In this document: piece by piece, positions 1 through 8,222 of the stretch | How the letters are laid out: every line of letters starts with the position of its first letter | Numbering within the stretch: the first letter of the stretch is position 1 | NCBI GenBank assembly: GCA_964406155.1 | Contig: CAYOQR010000004.1 | Coordinates: 106,911-170,910, forward strand | DNA: 64,000 nt | Source: Dongia_B sp964406155 | Lineage (GTDB): Bacteria > Pseudomonadota > Alphaproteobacteria > Dongiales > Dongiaceae | Direction: 5' to 3' | The notes under the pieces: model-generated | Databases searched by the model: none | What the model was told of the DNA's origin: nothing | What the model saw: the letters and a program-made list of their open reading frames with translations, nothing else | Position numbers and translations under genes: made by a program

Positions 1-1010
1 GTCAGCACGGCGAGGAACAGGAAGGGGATCTTCGGGATACCCGGCAGCAGGGCCATGACCGTCATCAGGAAGGCCGCCATGCCGAGCGCCGCCGGATAGC
101 CGGAGAGCTGCTTGAACAGGGCCTTGTCGGTCGAACCGGTGATGCCCGCCTTGGTCACCAGCATACCGGCGCCGACCGAGACGATCAGGGCCGGGATCTG
201 CGAGACCAGGCCGTCGCCGACCGTCAGCAGGGTATAGGACTTGGCCGCCTCGGCCATGCTGAGGCCCTGCTGCGCGACGCCGATGATCATGCCGCCGATC
301 ACGTTGATGAAGGTGATCACCAGGCCGGCGATGGCGTCGCCGCGCACGAACTTGGCGGCACCGTCCATGGCGCCGAAGAAGTTGCTTTCGTCTTCCAGGG
401 TCTTGCGGCGGACCTTGGCTTCGGCTTCGTCGATCAGGCCGGCGGAAAGATCGGCATCGACCGCCATCTGCTTGCCGGGCATGGCATCCAGGCTGAAACG
501 CGCCGAGACTTCGGCGATACGGCCCGAACCCTTGGTGATGACGACGAAGTTCACCAGGACCAGGATGGCGAAGACGATGATGCCGATGACGTAATTGCCG
601 CCCATGATGAAGCCGCCGAAGGCTTCGATGACATGGCCGGCCGCCGCCGTGCCCTCGTGACCATGGGTCAGGATCAGGCGGGTCGAGGCGAGGTTGAGCG
701 ATAGTCGCAACATCGTGACGATCAGCAGGATCGTCGGGAAGGTACTGAAATCGAGCGGTTTCTCGATGAACAGCACGACCATCAGGATGAGCACGGAGAG
801 GGTGATCGACAGCGCGAGGCAAATGTCGAGCATCCAGGGCGGCATCGGGATGATCAGCACCGTGAGGACACAGATCAGGCCCAAGGCCAGCGCGATTTCG
901 CCGCGCTTCAGCAGTTTGCCGAAGCCGCGCAGGCGCCCCATCACATCGGCGCCGCCGCCACCGCCGCCGCCAGCCGGTCCGCCGCCGCTGTTTTCCGCCG
1001 CATCAGCCAT
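1..1010 (-). CDS. flhA: Flagellar export gate protein FlhA (N-terminal part, cut by window edge)
   Basis: FlhA forms the export gate of the flagellar type III secretion system in the inner membrane. About 336 residues are visible and the C-terminal cytoplasmic ring domain lies outside the window. The protein opens MADAAENSGGG with a Gly-rich stretch. Several hydrophobic segments follow, for example IALALGLICVLTVLIIPM and YVIGIIVFAILVLVNFVV. The family signatures LRLSLNLASTRLIL and RFSLDAMPGKQMAVDADL are present. It is the last visible gene of the fliF-fliG-fliH-fliN-motA-flbD-flhA series, 111 bp after flbD with a dispersed repeat in the gap. Its start follows only a weak GGGAA ribosome site. 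Confidence 0.96.
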   Translation of the reverse strand, partial: MADAAENSGGGPAGGGGGGGADVMGRLRGFGKLLKRGEIALALGLICVLTVLIIPMPPWMLDICLALSITLSVLILMVVLFIEKPLDFSTFPTILLIVTMLRLSLNLASTRLILTHGHEGTAAAGHVIEAFGGFIMGGNYVIGIIVFAILVLVNFVVITKGSGRIAEVSARFSLDAMPGKQMAVDADLSAGLIDEAEAKVRRKTLEDESNFFGAMDGAAKFVRGDAIAGLVITFINVIGGMIIGVAQQGLSMAEAAKSYTLLTVGDGLVSQIPALIVSVGAGMLVTKAGITGSTDKALFKQLSGYPAALGMAAFLMTVMALLPGIPKIPFLFLAVL

Positions 1011-1060
1011 GCTTGTTCCCGTCGATCCCGGTCACCCCACCCCCCTCAGGCACGGTTCTC

Positions 1061-1123
1061 AGAGCATTGTTTGATCGCATTTTCTTCACGCGAACCGGTA
1101 TCCACTTCGCTCAAAAATGCTCT
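1061..1123. repeat. Dispersed palindromic intergenic element
   Basis: The element is bounded by AGAGCATT (1061-1068) and its exact complement AATGCTCT (1116-1123), with a core reading CGCGAACCGGTATCCACTTC. From memory, the layout and core match a short palindromic element scattered through many alphaproteobacterial genomes; this was not checked by search. Its right arm runs into the end of flbD, so the flbD stop codon lies inside the element. Confidence 0.6.
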
Positions 1124-2522
1124 AGAGCATCGCGTGATCGCTGTCGCCGGCGGCCGGGACGGCAAAGCCTTCCTCGGTATACTGCTTCAGCTTGTTGCGC
1201 AGGGTGCGGATCGAGATGCCGAGGATATTGGCGGCATGGGTCCGGTTACCGAGGCAGTGCTGCAGGGTGTCGATGATGAGGTCGCGTTCCACGGCGGCGA
1301 CCGTCTTGCCGACCAGGCCGTTATTGCCGGCGGCGGCGGCCTTGCCGGCCTGGGCGCTGGCCTGATGACCCGCCTGGGCGGCGAGGGCGGCGGCCTGGGG
1401 CACGGCCGAGACCGGCACGCCGCGACCGCCGGTCAGCAGGATCGCCTCCGGGCCCAGCACGTCGCTCTGGGCCAGCAGCACCGCGCGGTGCATGGTGTTT
1501 TCCAACTCGCGCACATTGCCGCGCCATTCATGGCTGCGCAGGATATCCATCACTTCCGGCGCGATGGAGCTGATCGTCACGCCATTGGCCTCGGCGTATT
1601 TCCTGACGAAATGTTCGGCGAGGGCGGCGATGTCGCCCGGCCGCGCCCGCAGCGGCGGCAGGTCCAACGACATGACGTTGAGGCGGAAATAGAGATCTTC
1701 GCGGAAGGTGCCCTTGCCGACCTCTTCCTGCATGTCGCGGTTCGAGGTCGCGATCAGGCGGATATCGACCTTGACGGGCTGCGAGCCGCCGACCCGGTCG
1801 ATCACCCGTTCCTGGATGGCGCGCAGCAGCTTCGCCTGCAGGCGCGGATGCATCTCGCTGATTTCGTCCAGCAGCAGGGTGCCGCCATTGGCTTCCTCGA
1901 ACTTGCCGATGCGCCGGGCGATGGCGCCGGTGAAGGCACCCTTCTCATGGCCGAACAGTTCGGATTCCAGCAGGTTCTCGGGGATCGCCGCGCAATTGAC
2001 CGAGATGAAATTCTTGCCGGCGCGCTTGGAATGGGTGTGGATGTAGCGCGCCATCACTTCCTTGCCGGTGCCGGATTCGCCGGTGATCAGGATGCTGGCA
2101 TCGGAAGGCGACACCTGGTCGGCGAGGCGCAGAACCGCCTTCATATTCGGGTCGTTGAAGATGAAGGCCGTGCTTTCCTCGGCGACGGCGGCGAGGACGG
2201 CGGCGATCAGCTCGGCATCCGGGGGCAGAGGCACGTATTCCTTGGCGCCGGCCTTGATCGCCTTGACGGCGATTTCGGCGCTGGTGCCGATGCCGCAAGC
2301 CACCACCGGCAGGTTGATGCGTTCCTGCTTGAGGCTGTCGATCATGCGGCCGATGTCGAGATTGACGTCGAACATCACGAGATCGGCGCCCTGGCCGTTG
2401 CGCAAGGCCGTCATGGCCTGGTCGACATCGTCCACATGGGCGACCTTGGCACCGCGCGAGAGCGCGATCTTGCCGGCGGCGCTGATATGCCCGTTCAATG
2501 ATCCGACAATGAGCAATCGCAT
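1122..2522 (-). CDS. flbD: Sigma-54-dependent flagellar regulator FlbD
   Basis: FlbD is an AAA+ activator of sigma-54 promoters for late flagellar genes and in Caulobacter also represses fliF. The 466 residues comprise a degenerate receiver-like domain (1-115), a central AAA+ domain and a C-terminal helix-turn-helix (about 420-450). Walker A is GESGTGKE (148-155), the sigma-54 contact loop is GAFTGA (195-200), and Walker B is LLLDE (216-220). The receiver keeps an Asp at 52 but has no acidic pair near residue 8 and no Lys-Pro near its end, as in known FlbD proteins, so phosphorylation is unlikely to work canonically. A good AGGAG site precedes the ATG. The operon position among flagellar genes supports flbD over ntrC. 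Confidence 0.93.
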   Translation of the reverse strand: MRLLIVGSLNGHISAAGKIALSRGAKVAHVDDVDQAMTALRNGQGADLVMFDVNLDIGRMIDSLKQERINLPVVACGIGTSAEIAVKAIKAGAKEYVPLPPDAELIAAVLAAVAEESTAFIFNDPNMKAVLRLADQVSPSDASILITGESGTGKEVMARYIHTHSKRAGKNFISVNCAAIPENLLESELFGHEKGAFTGAIARRIGKFEEANGGTLLLDEISEMHPRLQAKLLRAIQERVIDRVGGSQPVKVDIRLIATSNRDMQEEVGKGTFREDLYFRLNVMSLDLPPLRARPGDIAALAEHFVRKYAEANGVTISSIAPEVMDILRSHEWRGNVRELENTMHRAVLLAQSDVLGPEAILLTGGRGVPVSAVPQAAALAAQAGHQASAQAGKAAAAGNNGLVGKTVAAVERDLIIDTLQHCLGNRTHAANILGISIRTLRNKLKQYTEEGFAVPAAGDSDHAML

Positions 2523-2573
2523 ACTGATCTCCTAGTCCAATACCTTGTCCGAAGCGACCTGTTCCAGATCGGT

Positions 2574-3449
2574 TCAGTTGTAATATTTCAGTTGCTGGCC
2601 GGCTGGCAGCAAGGTGTTCAACAGCATCTCCAGCCGGCGCGGATTCTCCTGGCGGCCGATCGACTGCACGCCGAGCATGCAGATCTGGTGCAGCAAGAGA
2701 TCGCTGCTGGCATTGCGCTCCAGCTTGCTGGCGAGCGGCAGGAAGATGACATTGGCGAGCACGGCGCCGTAGAAGGTCGCGAGCAGGGCAACCGCCATGG
2801 CCGGGCCGATACGCTCGGGATTGTTGAGGCTGCCCAACATCTGCACTAGGCCGACCAGCGTGCCGATCAGGCCCATGGCCGGGGCGACCTCGGCGGCGCG
2901 GCGCAGCATGCCGACGGCGCGCTGGTAATCCTGCGCGGCGGCATGGATCTCGAAGGTCAGGTTGCGCTCGACCTCGTCGACCGGCACGCCGTCGATCAGC
3001 ATGGACATGGCGCGCTGCAGGAAGGGATCGCCGCGCAGGCCGTAGATCTCGCCCTGCAATTGCAGGATGCCGCGCCGGCGGGTGCGCTCGGCCAGTTGCA
3101 GCAGGCGGATGCCGGTCTGGTTGGGATCGCGCGGCCGGCGCCACAGGACCTGGCCGATGATCGGCATGGCCAGGCGCAATTCGCTGCCGCTATAGGACAT
3201 CGCCGTGATCGCCAGGGTGCCGAGGATGACCATCAGGATCGACGGAATGTCGAGGAAGGCCATGCCGGTGCCGCCGAGATAGATCGAGGTGGCGATCAGC
3301 AGCAGGGCGCAGACGAGGCCGATGACCGTCGAGCGCTCCAGGCTGACGCCCTGCGGCTCGATCCGCACCGGCATGTCGCTGTAGCGGGTGAAGTCGGGCT
3401 GCTCGTTGCCGGTTGTATCTGCCATGACCTGTATTCCGTTCCTTGGCAT
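2574..3449 (-). CDS. motA: Flagellar stator protein MotA
   Basis: MotA is the membrane stator subunit that couples ion flow to torque through FliG. The 291 residues show four hydrophobic stretches: IGLVCALLLIATSIYLGG, IPSILMVILGTLAITAMS, and the paired C-terminal ones around APAMGLIGTLVGLVQMLG and MAVALLATFYGAVLANVIF, typical of the MotA/TolQ/ExbB fold. The cytoplasmic loop includes RRRGILQLQGE and charged residues. The first ATG follows AGGA at 5 nt. A second in-frame ATG at 3425 (MADTTGNEQ) is an alternative start. It lies between fliN and flbD, far from the two MotB-like genes at 35593-37193, which are its probable partners. Confidence 0.93.
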   Translation of the reverse strand: MPRNGIQVMADTTGNEQPDFTRYSDMPVRIEPQGVSLERSTVIGLVCALLLIATSIYLGGTGMAFLDIPSILMVILGTLAITAMSYSGSELRLAMPIIGQVLWRRPRDPNQTGIRLLQLAERTRRRGILQLQGEIYGLRGDPFLQRAMSMLIDGVPVDEVERNLTFEIHAAAQDYQRAVGMLRRAAEVAPAMGLIGTLVGLVQMLGSLNNPERIGPAMAVALLATFYGAVLANVIFLPLASKLERNASSDLLLHQICMLGVQSIGRQENPRRLEMLLNTLLPAGQQLKYYN

Positions 3450-3471
3450 TCCGTTCCTGAGGACCGCCGCC

Positions 3472-3816
3472 TTAGCTGCGGTCAGCCTTGATGATTTCCG
3501 TCATGGTGACACCCAGGCGGTCCTCGACCACCACCACCTCGCCGCGGGCGACCAGGCGGTTGTTGACATAGATGTCGACCGCTTCACCGACCTTGCGGTC
3601 CAGTTCCACGACCGCGCCGCGCCCCAGTTTCAGGAGCTGGCTGACCTGCATCGAGGTCTTGCCGAGGACGGCCGAGACCTGCACCGGGATGTCGTAGACG
3701 GCATCCAGGTCCTTGGCGTTGGACGGCGAGCGCGGATTGTCGCTGCTGGGTTCGGCGGCCGGCATTTCCGGCGGGCTGTCGAACTCGGCGAGTTCCAGAT
3801 TATCGTCTTCACCCAT
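3472..3816 (-). CDS. fliN: Flagellar motor switch protein FliN
   Basis: FliN is a C-ring subunit that helps dock FliH/FliI and sets rotation direction. At 114 residues it is a normal length. It has an acidic Pro/Ser-rich N-terminus (1-35) and then the SpoA domain: VYDIPVQVSAVLGKTSMQV, LLKLGRGAVVELDRKVGE and VARGEVVVVEDRLGVTMTEI. A strong AAGGAG site lies 7 nt upstream. It sits 66 bp after fliH and 22 bp before motA in the same transcription unit. Confidence 0.95.
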   Translation of the reverse strand: MGEDDNLELAEFDSPPEMPAAEPSSDNPRSPSNAKDLDAVYDIPVQVSAVLGKTSMQVSQLLKLGRGAVVELDRKVGEAVDIYVNNRLVARGEVVVVEDRLGVTMTEIIKADRS

Positions 3817-3882
3817 CTCTGCTCTCCTTCATCGGCCGCTGCGGCCGGTATTGCGGTCAATTCCCTGGTGGCGCGAGACGTT

Positions 3883-4602
3883 CTATTCCGCCGCGGCGCC
3901 GCCGTCGATCACTTCCAGCGGCACATCGCCGCCGACGCTCCGGCACCGGTCCAGGGCGGCCTGGACCTCGAGCCAGATGCGGTTGGTGTCCCGTTCCAAG
4001 CCGCCATCGGCCCATTCGATGCGGCAATCGCTGTCACCCAGCGCCTCGTCGCCGATCAGGACGATGCGGCCGTCGAAACCGCGCGCCGCCGAGATCGGCC
4101 CGATCCGCTCGTTCATCACGTCGAGCAGCGCATTGGGCACATAGGCGACCAGACGCGGCTCGCTCTTCAACTGTTCCAGGCAACCAGCCAGGGCCGCCTC
4201 GATTTCTTCCAGGCCGCGCCGCGCCGCGAGGGCGGGGTGCAGCTTGCGGACGATCGCCATGGCGAGGTCGGTCGCCGAGGAGAGCGTATCCACCGGCGCC
4301 TCGGTCGCCACCCGCACGGCCGCCGTCAGTTGCGCCGAAATCGTCGACAGGGCGGCGGCGATCTGCGCTTCCAGCCGCTGCTGGCCTTCGATCAGGCCGC
4401 GCTGATGGCCGATCTGCTCACCCTGCTGCTGCGCTTCGGCGCAGGCTGCCGCCAGCTCTGCCTCGCTGAAGCTCGGTTCCGGCGGCAGAACCGGTTCGGC
4501 CACCGGCTCAGGCACCGGCGCGACGGCCGCCTTGGCCTTGGGCCTGGGGGGCGCCGGATCGTCGAAGTCGTTTTCGAACAGAAACTTCTTAGTCACGGCC
4601 AT
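3883..4602 (-). CDS. fliH: Flagellar assembly protein FliH (export ATPase regulator)
   Basis: FliH binds the export ATPase FliI and tethers it to the C-ring. The 239-residue protein has the expected plan. The N-terminus is disordered and Pro/Ala-rich (about 1-55). A helical stretch with small-residue spacing follows (AELAAACAEAQQQGEQIGHQ, about 50-80). The C-terminal domain resembles V-ATPase subunit E and ends with DCRIEWADGGLERDTNRIWL, a typical FliH ending. Sequence conservation in this family is low, so the call rests on architecture and on position between fliG and fliN. No fliI gene is seen in the window. Confidence 0.82.
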   Translation of the reverse strand: MAVTKKFLFENDFDDPAPPRPKAKAAVAPVPEPVAEPVLPPEPSFSEAELAAACAEAQQQGEQIGHQRGLIEGQQRLEAQIAAALSTISAQLTAAVRVATEAPVDTLSSATDLAMAIVRKLHPALAARRGLEEIEAALAGCLEQLKSEPRLVAYVPNALLDVMNERIGPISAARGFDGRIVLIGDEALGDSDCRIEWADGGLERDTNRIWLEVQAALDRCRSVGGDVPLEVIDGGAAAE

Positions 4603-4633
4603 CTTCCGTCTGGGCAGTCACAACCATCTGACG

Positions 4634-5650
4634 TCAGTAAATCAGCTCGTCTTCGCCCTTCTTGTCGGACAGGACGATTTCGCCCTTGGCCGCAAGTTCC
4701 TTGGCGACGACGACCATTGCCATCTGTGCTTCCTCCACTTCGCGCAGGCGCACCGGCCCCATCGCCGCCATGTCTTCGCGCAGCATCTTGCTGGCGCGTT
4801 CCGACATGTTGGAGAGGAAGAGGTCGCGGACACCTTCCGAGGCGCCCTTGAGGGCCAGCGGCAGCTTGTCCTTCTCGACGCTGCGCAGCAGGGTCTGCAC
4901 GCCGCCCGGATCCAGTTTGCCGAGATCGTCGAAGGTGAACATGAGCGCCTTGACCTTCTCGGCGGAATCCCGGTTGCGCTCTTCCAGGGCCGTCATGAAG
5001 CGGGCCTCGGTGGCGCGGTCGAGGTTGTTGAAGATTTCGGCGATCATCTCATGGGCGTCGCGGCGCGTGGAGCGGGCGAGGTTGCTCATGAATTCGTTGC
5101 GCAGGGTGCGCTCGACATCGTCCAGCACGTCCTTCTGCACCGCCTCCATGCGCAGCATGCGCATGATGACTTCCATGGCGAAGGCTTCCGGCAGCAGGGC
5201 CAGCACGCGCGAGGCATGGTCGCCCTTGACCTTGGAGAGCACCACCGCGACGGTCTGGGGATATTCGTTCTTCAGGTAGTTCGCCAGCACGGATTCGTTG
5301 ACGTTGCCCAGCTTGTCCCACATGGTCCGGCCGGCAGGACCACGGATTTCCTCCATGATGCTGTCGACCTTGTTCTTGTCGAGGACCTTGAGCAGCAGGC
5401 GTTCGGTCGATTCGAAGGTGCCGGTCAGGGAGCCGGTGGAGGAAACCTGGTCGGCGAATTCGACGAACAGGCGCTCGACCACGGTGGAGCTGACCGTGCC
5501 GAGATTGGCCATGGTCTGCGAGATTTCCCGGATCTCGTCGTCATGCATCAGGCCGAACAGCTTGGAGGCGTTCTCCTCGCCGACGGACATCAGCAAGAGA
5601 GCGGCCTTCTGCGTTCCGGTGAGCGACCTGTAATCGTCTTTGATCCGCAT
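4634..5650 (-). CDS. fliG: Flagellar motor switch protein FliG
   Basis: FliG links the MS-ring to the C-ring and carries the torque-generating charged helix. The 338 residues include an N-terminal FliF-binding domain (LTGTQKAALLLMSVGEENAS), the middle domain with NEYPQ (128-132) at the place of the usual EHPQ motif, and the C-terminal torque domain with FTFDDLGKLDPGGVQTLLRS and MSERASKMLREDMAAMGPV. It lies 59 bp after fliF and 31 bp before fliH. Confidence 0.97.
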   Translation of the reverse strand: MRIKDDYRSLTGTQKAALLLMSVGEENASKLFGLMHDDEIREISQTMANLGTVSSTVVERLFVEFADQVSSTGSLTGTFESTERLLLKVLDKNKVDSIMEEIRGPAGRTMWDKLGNVNESVLANYLKNEYPQTVAVVLSKVKGDHASRVLALLPEAFAMEVIMRMLRMEAVQKDVLDDVERTLRNEFMSNLARSTRRDAHEMIAEIFNNLDRATEARFMTALEERNRDSAEKVKALMFTFDDLGKLDPGGVQTLLRSVEKDKLPLALKGASEGVRDLFLSNMSERASKMLREDMAAMGPVRLREVEEAQMAMVVVAKELAAKGEIVLSDKKGEDELIY

Positions 5651-5709
5651 TCTTTAATCCGTTTGTTATCCGCCTGTCCGGCTGTCGACGATGCCTAAGC
5701 CGGCGGAGA

Positions 5710-7380
5710 TCAGGCTTCCTGATACATCCATTGACGCATGATGTTGACCGCCTGTTCGGGGTGCTGGTCCACCAGTTCGGCGATCTTCTTCAGGGACGAG
5801 GCGCGGACGCGACCTTCGACCTGATTGATGTCGATCATCTGATCGATCTCGTTGGCCATGTTCTCGGCATCGACCAGGGCCTGCTGCACGGCATCGGGGC
5901 CGGTCAAGGCCAGAGCGGCGGCGGCACCCGGCGGCAAGGCGGCGGCAGCTTCCGGCGACAGGCCGGGCAAAGCGGCCTGGGCCGTCTCGGCGCTGGGCAG
6001 GGCCAGCAGGCGGTTGAGCAGCGGACGGACCACCAGCAGCAGGACCAGCACGGCGATCGTCGCCAGCACCACCAGCTCGACGATCCGCATCAGATCCTGC
6101 TTGTCGAGGCCGAGGAAGAGGGTGCCGTCGCCGACCGGCTGATCGTTCTGGGCGAAGGGCAGGTTGACGACCTGGACGACGTCGCCGCGCTTGTCGTCAT
6201 AGCCGATGGCGGATTTCACCAGATTGGAAATCTGATCCAGTTCTTCCTTGCTGCGCGGCGCATAGGTCTGCTTGCCGTCCTGGCCGGTGACATAGGTGCC
6301 GTCGACCAGCACCGCGGCAGAAATGCGCTTCACCGTGCCGTTGGTCTTGATTTCCGTCTGGACGCGCTTGGAAATCTCGTAATTGACGGTTTCCTCGTTG
6401 CGCTGGTTCTGCGAATTCGAGCTATTGCTGTTATTGCCCTGCTGCGAGGGCGGGTTGGGCACGTTATTGGCGACGCTGACCGAGCTGTCGCCGGATTTTT
6501 CCTGGGTATTGCCCTTGTCCTCGACCGTCTGGGTCGAGCGCACCACCTGGCCGTTCGGATCGTAGTTCTCGGTATTGGTGGTGACCTTGTTGAAGTCGAT
6601 ATCGGCGGTAACCTCGGCGCGGACCTTGCCGACACCCAGGGTCTGACCCAGCAATTGCTCGATCGACTGGGCCAGCCGGGCCTCGTAGCCCTGGCGCATC
6701 TCGACGGCGTTGCTGGCATCGAACTCGTCGCCGGCTTCGGCGCCCTTGGCCAGCAGGTTGCCGCGATTGTCGATCACCGAGACATTGCTGGATTTCATCC
6801 CCGGCACCGCCGAGGCGACCAGATGCTGGATCGAGGAAACCTGTTCCTTGTCGAGGCTGCCTTGCAGGACCAGCACCACCGAGGCGGTGGGATCGTTGCG
6901 GTCGCGCGAGAAGAGTTCGCGCTTGGGCATCACCAGATGGACGCGGGCCGACTTGACCTGACGGATCGAGCGGATGGTGCGCGAGAGCTCGCCTTCCAGA
7001 GCGCGGAGCTGGTTGATCTGTTGCACGAAATTGGTGGTGCCGAGAGCATCGGCCCGGTCGAAGATCTCATAGCCGATCGAGCCGCCGGTCGGGATGCCTT
7101 CGCCGGCCATGGCGAGGCGCAGCCGCGCGACCTGATCCTCCGGCACATAGATCTGATCGCCATTGGCGCGCAATTCATAGGGGATCTGCTGGGTTTCCAG
7201 GCGCTGCACGATCTGTTCCGAATCGGCGGCGTCCAAACCGCCATACAGCAGCGACATGCCAGGCGAGGTCAAACGGGCGGCGAGGAAGATGAAGAAGGCG
7301 ATCAGGCCCAAAGCGACGGCGCCAAGGGCTGCCAGCTTGATGGGTCCCAGATTGCGCAAAGTCTGCAACAGTGGATTCAC
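5710..7380 (-). CDS. fliF: Flagellar MS-ring protein FliF
   Basis: FliF builds the inner-membrane MS-ring that houses the export gate and carries the rotor. The 556 residues have an N-terminal membrane helix (LAALGAVALGLIAFFIFLAA), ring-building motifs (GLDAADSEQIVQRLETQQIP and FVQQINQLRALEGELSRTI), a Ser/Asn-rich linker (PPSQQGNNSNSSNSQNQ), a second membrane helix (VLATIAVLVLLLVVRPLL), and a C-terminal FliG-binding tail with EGRVRASSLKKIAELVDQHP. The start is GTG, 7 nt after GAGGG. The overlapping ATG four bases upstream is out of frame. It heads a transcription unit whose upstream region has a perfect CtrA-type box and a strong inverted repeat. Confidence 0.97.
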   Translation of the reverse strand: MNPLLQTLRNLGPIKLAALGAVALGLIAFFIFLAARLTSPGMSLLYGGLDAADSEQIVQRLETQQIPYELRANGDQIYVPEDQVARLRLAMAGEGIPTGGSIGYEIFDRADALGTTNFVQQINQLRALEGELSRTIRSIRQVKSARVHLVMPKRELFSRDRNDPTASVVLVLQGSLDKEQVSSIQHLVASAVPGMKSSNVSVIDNRGNLLAKGAEAGDEFDASNAVEMRQGYEARLAQSIEQLLGQTLGVGKVRAEVTADIDFNKVTTNTENYDPNGQVVRSTQTVEDKGNTQEKSGDSSVSVANNVPNPPSQQGNNSNSSNSQNQRNEETVNYEISKRVQTEIKTNGTVKRISAAVLVDGTYVTGQDGKQTYAPRSKEELDQISNLVKSAIGYDDKRGDVVQVVNLPFAQNDQPVGDGTLFLGLDKQDLMRIVELVVLATIAVLVLLLVVRPLLNRLLALPSAETAQAALPGLSPEAAAALPPGAAAALALTGPDAVQQALVDAENMANEIDQMIDINQVEGRVRASSLKKIAELVDQHPEQAVNIMRQWMYQEA

Positions 7381-7507
7381 TGCATTACCCTCGATCCAAC
7401 ATCCGGCTGGCGCTCCGTCCTATCGGTTTTCGGTTACAGCCGAACGAATAGAACGATGCTCCCGAGCGCGCCGGGCCAGCCCCCTGGGCGAAGTTAGGAT
7501 CGAGCCG

Positions 7508-7522
7508 TTAACAAGCTCTTAA
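7508..7522 (-). promoter_or_regulatory. CtrA-type box upstream of fliF
   Basis: Read toward fliF, the site is TTAAGAGCTTGTTAAC, an exact match to the published CtrA consensus TTAA-N7-TTAAC. It lies about 128 bp upstream of the fliF start. In Caulobacter fliF is a CtrA-activated class II promoter. Binding here is inferred, not shown. Confidence 0.72.
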
Positions 7523-7526
7523 GTTG

Positions 7527-7562
7527 CGGAAAATTTTGCCTAGTGATCGGCAAAATTTTCCG
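7527..7562. repeat. 14-bp perfect inverted repeat in fliF control region
   Basis: CGGAAAATTTTGCC (7527-7540) and GGCAAAATTTTCCG (7549-7562) are exact complements separated by 8 bp, only 4 bp beyond the CtrA-type box. Each arm contains the inner palindrome AAAATTTT. The arrangement suggests an operator for a dimeric regulator. The arms share CGGCAAAA with the FlbD-binding ftr elements of Caulobacter as I recall them, which is only a loose resemblance. Confidence 0.75.
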
Positions 7563-7762
7563 AGTGGATGATTTAATTCAGATGAAATGCAGTATTTTTC
7601 CATGCGGCGATGAGCTGCATTGACGCGGCAGCGCTACATGAAGATGCCGCTGAAACGCAGGCTTCTTATATGGGGCTGATTACTAGAAACGACCGGATGG
7701 GATCGGTGGGCGGGTTTGCGCCGGACGAAGACCGTGTTGAAGGGGCGGCGGCATCGACGGGC

Positions 7763-8083
7763 TCAAGCCTCGTCGCCACCGTCGGTCGTATCACCGTTCT
7801 GCTGCAAGGCCGCGCGGTAATCCTGCAGCCGCGTGGTGCGCAGGCCGCGCATGCCATGGCGATCGATGGAGCGCTGCCAGGAAAGGAATTCCTCGACGGA
7901 TAAGGTATAGCGGGCGCAGGCCTCCTCGAGGCTGATCAAGCCGGCGCGAACGCCGGCGACGACCTCCGCCTTGCGACGGATGACCCAGCGTTTGGTGCCC
8001 GGCGGCGGCAGATCTTCCAGGCGCAAGCGGTGCCCGTCGATATGGATGCCACCGTCGGATTTCTGATCCAGCTCCATCACCAT
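7763..8083 (-). CDS. sciP: CtrA-inhibitory regulator SciP (DUF1153 family)
   Basis: SciP is a small helix-turn-helix protein that in Caulobacter binds CtrA or its promoters and blocks CtrA-activated transcription, including of flagellar genes. The 106 residues contain the family core almost unchanged: LEDLPPPGTKRWVIRRKAEV, GVRAGLISLEEACARYTLSV and EEFLSWQRSIDRHGMRGLR. The N- and C-termini are less conserved. A GAGG site stands 10 nt before the first of two in-frame ATGs (MVM). It lies alone between flgD and fliF, with a degenerate CtrA-type box upstream, which fits a feedback role on the surrounding flagellar promoters. Confidence 0.92.
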   Translation of the reverse strand: MVMELDQKSDGGIHIDGHRLRLEDLPPPGTKRWVIRRKAEVVAGVRAGLISLEEACARYTLSVEEFLSWQRSIDRHGMRGLRTTRLQDYRAALQQNGDTTDGGDEA

Positions 8084-8145
8084 CGAGCTGCTACCTCGTC
8101 CCAGCGACTTGTCATTTCCCTGGCCGACAGCCTAGGGACGGCGGA

Positions 8146-8160
8146 TTAAAGATTCGCTAA
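8146..8160 (-). promoter_or_regulatory. Degenerate CtrA-type box upstream of sciP
   Basis: TTAA-N7-CTAA on the plus strand, one mismatch from TTAA-N7-TTAA, about 63 bp upstream of sciP. In Caulobacter sciP is CtrA-activated. A one-mismatch match alone is weak evidence. Confidence 0.4.
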
Positions 8161-8222
8161 GCCGCCACAGGCCTCGCATCCTGGAGCGCAGGAATCTGGT
8201 AAAACTTTAACTATTACGCCGA

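Larger units (their letters stand above)
7381..7762. other. fliF upstream region (382 bp, no gene)
   Basis: No credible gene is seen here. The stretch between sciP and fliF holds the fliF control elements described separately at 7508-7522 and 7527-7562. The rest of the region shows no recognised structure. Confidence 0.7.

Noticed and set aside
1071..2501. Long plus-strand open frame opposite flbD
   Set aside because: It mirrors flbD codons, has no family motifs and is rich in His/Gly/Asp/Ala as expected for an antisense shadow in high-G+C DNA.
5731..7497. 588-codon plus-strand open frame opposite fliF
   Set aside because: Antisense shadow of fliF with no recognisable domain or ribosome site.
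7610..7903. Plus-strand frame reaching from the fliF upstream region into sciP
   Set aside because: Half of it is antisense to sciP, and no start signal is seen.
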